From positions 1 to 6,361 of the forward strand of contig JAUYDP010000455.1 in NCBI GenBank assembly GCA_030691805.1: a DNA stretch of 6,361 nucleotides, given 5' to 3'. Every line of letters starts with the position of its first letter. Positions within the stretch are counted from its first letter, which is position 1. A program made the translations under genes and the position numbers. Of the stretch, positions 5,655-6,361 are shown piece after piece. The notes beneath the pieces are model-generated. The model did no database searches. It had not been told where the DNA came from and worked only from the letters and a program-made list of their open reading frames with translations. Origin of the DNA: Dehalococcoidia bacterium. Lineage in GTDB: Bacteria; Chloroflexota; Dehalococcoidia; JAUYDP01.

Positions 5655-5891
5655 ATGAGCGGGACAAAAGAAGCCTCGGCGATCAAGGTCAAAGTTGGAG
5701 TTTCCCTGGGAGACCTGGTGAGTGCTCTGCGAAAGCTGAGCGAAGAGGACAGGGAATTCTTCATTGAAAACCTGCTGGCCGCCACGAGCCCGGCCTATTT
5801 GCGGAGTATACAGGAGGCCAGAGAGGACTATCGGCAAGGGCGAACCGTACCCTGGGAGGAGGCGTTCCAGGAAGCCGCTAGCCCTGAATGA
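5655..5891 (+). CDS. Small antitoxin-like protein of a RelE/ParE type II pair
   Basis: A 78-residue protein with GGAGG 4 nt before its ATG. The first half is rich in charged helix-forming residues (KVKVGVSLGDLVSALRKLSE); the second ends in YLRSIQEAREDYRQGRTVPW, a helix plus a W-E-E-A-F tail like the toxin-wrapping C-termini of RelB/Phd-type antitoxins. No ribbon-helix-helix or Phd fold can be named with certainty. Its TGA overlaps the toxin ATG by four bases (ATGA), the usual coupled layout. It should neutralise its cognate toxin and repress the operon. A weak -10-like TATACT at 5617-5622 could be the promoter, but no -35 is visible. The toxin partner is broken, which leaves this as an apparent orphan. 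Confidence 0.7.
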   Translation: MSGTKEASAIKVKVGVSLGDLVSALRKLSEEDREFFIENLLAATSPAYLRSIQEAREDYRQGRTVPWEEAFQEAASPE

Positions 5892-6128
5892 CTTACGAGC
5901 TCGTCATCACCAGACGAGCGGCGAAGGATATCGCCAGATTGGACCCGGTAGCTAAGCAACGGGTCAACGAGGCTCCAGGAACACCTGAAGGACCCCTTGA
6001 GCCACGGCCGGAAGTTGTCAGAGCTTTCCGTCGGAACGTAGCATTTCAGGATCGGCGATTACCGGGTCTTCTTCGACAAGGTAGCGCCACGAGATTGCAT
6101 GGGGGTGAGCGACCGTGCCGATCATAAA
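5888..6128 (+). pseudogene. Broken RelE/ParE-family toxin gene
   Basis: From the ATG at 5888, which overlaps the antitoxin stop, the first 28 residues (MTYELVITRRAAKDIARLDP and on) are a typical RelE/ParE N-terminus. The family match then moves to another frame. From position 5970 the frame reads RLQEHLKDPLSHGRKLSELS, then an in-frame TAG at 6039-6041 where a tyrosine or tryptophan is expected, then HFRIGDYRVFFDK, the usual RelE core strands. Moving from the first to the second frame corresponds to a one-base insertion or two-base deletion near 5966-5970. The last part (VSDRAD near 6105-6122) also resembles RelE ends. With two separate lesions it is most likely inactive. The 79-residue open frame from 5888 to 6127 is out of frame after residue 28, so its C-terminus is not meaningful. 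Confidence 0.8.
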
Positions 6129-6361
6129 CCGCCAGGACGCCGCCGAAGTCGAGCACTACATTGCTCGTTTCTTCGCCGCATCGAGCGCTGAGCGAGTCCA
6201 GGCGCTACGCAGGCTTTTTGTAGAGAAGCTGGACTTCGCGGGCGCCACCGGCGCCGTCAGCCTGGCCAACGCCCCCAAGACCGTTGCACTTCCAGCCTCT
6301 GCCGAGCGTATCGCGGCCATGGAAGGGCTGCACGTCGTGTACGTCCCTCTGGGCGGCGACG
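6115..6361 (+). CDS. N-terminal part of an unidentified protein, cut by the window edge
   Basis: An open frame begins at GTG 6115 and runs without a stop to the last base (82 codons visible). GGGGG with TGAG at 6101-6109 is a fair ribosome binding site 6-9 nt upstream, and a TGA at 6106-6108 in the same frame excludes any longer start. It starts MPIINRQDAAEVEHYIARFF (GTG read as Met). It continues with an Arg/Leu-rich helix containing RRLFVEKLDF, then LPASAERIAAMEGLHVVYVP. The soluble alpha/beta character is clear, but I cannot name a family. There is a faint resemblance, from memory only, to N-terminal regions of large Eco57I-like or type IIG restriction-methylase proteins. The start overlaps the degraded end of the toxin pseudogene. 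Confidence 0.65.
   Translation, partial: MPIINRQDAAEVEHYIARFFAASSAERVQALRRLFVEKLDFAGATGAVSLANAPKTVALPASAERIAAMEGLHVVYVPLGGD

Overview
The window is a piece of a GC-rich bacterial chromosome (high GC by eye, not computed). Gene content and the style of its intergenic repeats suggest a free-living, possibly anaerobic environmental lineage. Chloroflexota (Dehalococcoidia-like) is a guess from gene flavour only; no marker gene fixes the taxonomy. I see no tRNA, rRNA, CRISPR array, or insertion sequence with a DDE transposase.

Left part (1-888): a REP-associated tyrosine transposase (RAYT, Y1/HUH family) on the minus strand sits among four copies of one REP-like palindrome, core GGCGAGGCATGCCTCGCC. 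Each copy carries the GTAG tetranucleotide on one side. One copy supplies the transposase stop codon. One lies in frame inside its coding sequence. The other two face each other just upstream of the gene and bound a 156-bp REPIN-like unit. Most of that unit (116 bp, 113 identical) recurs as a direct repeat on the far side of the gene, at the left edge of the window.

Middle part (889-5512): a divergent metabolic locus. On the minus strand, a UbiD-family prenylated-FMN (de)carboxylase with every expected catalytic and metal-binding residue is followed 9 nt later by an acyl-CoA/aryl-CoA ligase of the AMP-forming class. On the plus strand, a phytoene-desaturase-like FAD oxidoreductase is read away from them. 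The 274-bp region between holds a near-consensus sigma70 promoter for the oxidoreductase and a perfect TATAAT for the ubiD-ligase operon. A plausible joint role is carboxylation or decarboxylation of an aromatic or unsaturated acid, its CoA activation, and a flavin-dependent redox step. The substrate cannot be read from the sequence, and no ubiX flavin prenyltransferase is present here.

Right part (5513-6361): a tandem heptamer repeat and a small hairpin follow the oxidoreductase. Next comes a type II toxin-antitoxin pair in which the antitoxin is intact and the overlapping RelE/ParE toxin gene is broken by a frameshift and a stop codon. The start of an unidentified protein runs off the right edge.

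The most unusual feature is the RAYT gene interwoven with its presumed own REP substrates. The rest is mostly recognisable families in a little-characterised arrangement.
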